From JAIBJN01 sp963775625 (lineage in GTDB: Bacteria > Actinomycetota > Thermoleophilia > Gaiellales > Gaiellaceae), in NCBI GenBank assembly GCA_963775625.1, contig CAVZJM010000002.1:1-64000 (forward strand): a DNA stretch of 64,000 nucleotides, read 5' to 3'. Within the stretch, counting starts at the first letter, position 1. The number at the start of each line of letters is the position of its first letter. Below, one piece after another: positions 63,020 through 64,000 of the stretch. The notes below the pieces were generated by a model that saw only the letters and a list, made by a program, of their open reading frames with translations, made no database searches and was not told the DNA's origin. The translations under genes and the position numbers were made by a program.

Positions 63020-63880
63020 GTGCGTGTCTCTGTCGGCGATGTCGGCTTGTACTTTGAGGTCTTCGGTCAAGAGTGGACGCTCGCGGGTAACACCATGCAG
63101 CGCCGCCCGACGTTGATCGGTCTCCACGGTGGGCCCGGCTTGGACGGCACGAGGCTGCGCTACCAGCTTGCCCAGCTTGCAGAGGTCGCACAGGTAGTCG
63201 TGCCTGACCAGCGCGGCCACGGGCGGAGTGATCGCGGCACGCCGGAGACTTGGAACCTCGCTACCTGGGCTGCCGATGTCAAGAATCTCTCCGACGCGCT
63301 GAGCATTGAGCACCCGGTCGTGCTCGGCAATTCCTTCGGCGGCTTCGTCGCCCAGCAGTACGCTGCCACCTACCCCGAGCATCCGGCGGGTCTGATCTTG
63401 GTCAGCACCTGCTCGCGCTGGGCCAGTCTGGAGGAGACGGTCGCCCGCTTCCGGGAAGCAGGCGGCGAGGAAGCCGCCGAAGTCGTACGCCGTGCTATGG
63501 AATCGCCGAGCGAGCAGACTGCCGCCGAGTGGAAACGCGTGTTGGGCCCCCTTGCGTCCTTGAACCCGGATCCAGACCCTTCGATCGCTCGGCTAGACGC
63601 GAAGCGAATCGAGACGCTGGACGTCAATGCCCACTTCGCCCACGAGGGCAGGGTGATGGATCTCCGTGACCGCCTCGGCGCGGTGCGTTGTCCGACCCTC
63701 GTCATCCTCGGCGAGGCCGATCTCACCGTTCCTGCCCACCTCGGGCGGGAGATCGTCAAGGCTATTCCCGACGGCCTCGCTCGTCTTGAGTTGGTTCCCG
63801 AGGCCGCACACGAGGTAATGATTGACCAGCCGGCGGAGACCAACCGCCTCATCCGCGAGTTCCTGGCCAATCTTGCCTAG
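63020..63880 (+). CDS. Alpha/beta hydrolase (proline iminopeptidase-like)
   Basis: 286 residues. Oxyanion-loop motif LIGLHGGPGLDG (about 33-44), DQRGHGRSDRG, nucleophile Ser in VVLGNSFGGFVAQQYA, acid in LVILGEADLTVP and catalytic His in PEAAHEVMIDQP. The HGGPG motif is typical of proline iminopeptidases and related hydrolases. GTG start; the ribosome site GGAGGAG is rather far upstream. Substrate not known. Confidence 0.88.
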   Translation: MRVSVGDVGLYFEVFGQEWTLAGNTMQRRPTLIGLHGGPGLDGTRLRYQLAQLAEVAQVVVPDQRGHGRSDRGTPETWNLATWAADVKNLSDALSIEHPVVLGNSFGGFVAQQYAATYPEHPAGLILVSTCSRWASLEETVARFREAGGEEAAEVVRRAMESPSEQTAAEWKRVLGPLASLNPDPDPSIARLDAKRIETLDVNAHFAHEGRVMDLRDRLGAVRCPTLVILGEADLTVPAHLGREIVKAIPDGLARLELVPEAAHEVMIDQPAETNRLIREFLANLA

Positions 63881-63891
63881 AACGGCCAGGT

Positions 63892-63930
63892 CAGGGTAGT
63901 CCTAGGGTCACCTTTCGGTCCCGCGCCTCG
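63892..63930 (+). repeat. Imperfect direct repeat, copy B
   Basis: A 39-base segment starting CAGGGTAGTCCTAGGG, ending CCCGCGCCTCG, just after the hydrolase stop; partner of 60975-61012. Nothing else is seen up to the end of the window. Confidence 0.45.
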
Positions 63931-64000
63931 CCACCATTAGCGAAGAAGGCGAGTGCTCCGGTTCGAGGCGCTAGCGGCGACAGGTGTCGTGAAGCTGCTC

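Overview
The window is very GC-rich DNA with tightly packed genes. Many start codons overlap the previous stop (ATGA, GTGA), GTG and TTG starts are common, and several genes appear to have leaderless promoters. Together with an F420/LLM-type oxidoreductase, DUF6457 and DUF7144 proteins and [4Fe-4S]-type PurF, this suggests an actinobacterium, possibly class Thermoleophilia (Gaiella/Solirubrobacter-like). That placement is an inference; no rRNA is present.

Layout. 0-1.9 kb (-): META-domain protein, GNAT acetyltransferase, EamA permease. 2.1-5.6 kb (+): purL-purF. 5.6-9.4 kb (-): thioredoxin-like lipoprotein, aldehyde dehydrogenase, class III aminotransferase. 9.5-21.7 kb: an amine/polyamine island with an MFS permease, an acetylpolyamine/HDAC-type deacetylase, a nitrilase-family amidase, an OYE/FadH-type [4Fe-4S] flavoprotein, an M20 hydrolase, a four-gene Pot-type ABC transporter with a small lipoprotein, and a guanidine-modifying hydrolase. 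21.8-23.2 kb (-): two membrane/exported unknowns. 23.2-26.9 kb (+): VOC protein, purM-purN-purH. 26.9-29.6 kb (+): cystathionine beta-synthase and a cystathionine gamma-synthase/lyase (transsulfuration). 29.6-33.5 kb (-): SDR, glycogen-debranching-type glucosidase, glycosyltransferase. 33.7-36.7 kb: DUF6457 protein and the three-subunit transhydrogenase. 36.7-41.2 kb (-): a subtilase, then a compact exported redox cluster made of a MauE-MauD fusion, a Cys-rich MauA-like protein, a micro-ORF and a membrane/beta-propeller protein. 41.3-45.8 kb: VOC protein, ABC-2 exporter, PaaX regulator, hotdog thioesterase.

45.8-57.5 kb (+) is the most coherent block. It encodes an almost complete tryptophan to kynurenine to anthranilate to anthraniloyl-CoA catabolic route: tryptophan 2,3-dioxygenase, kynureninase, aryl-CoA ligase, a bifunctional aminobenzoyl-CoA monooxygenase/reductase, and beta-oxidation-type enzymes with a RidA protein. 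A creatininase-family protein is a candidate for the missing formamidase. PaaX is the likely regulator. A TrpB2-type synthase follows.

57.5-60 kb (-): two bacterial-PH-domain membrane proteins and a DUF7144 protein. 60.1-60.4 kb: tRNA-Lys(TTT), tRNA-Glu(TTC), tRNA-Val(TAC). 60.4-64 kb: less GC-rich accessory DNA with small unknown genes, a tRNA 3'-end-like fragment, an imperfect direct repeat and an alpha/beta hydrolase.

Several genes (EamA, purL, the guanidine-modifying hydrolase, the thioesterase, the monooxygenase, the creatininase, perhaps the subtilase) are interrupted by frameshifts, every one of which is repaired by removing a single base. This points to systematic insertion errors in the assembly rather than widespread gene decay. 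The monooxygenase also lacks an internal segment.
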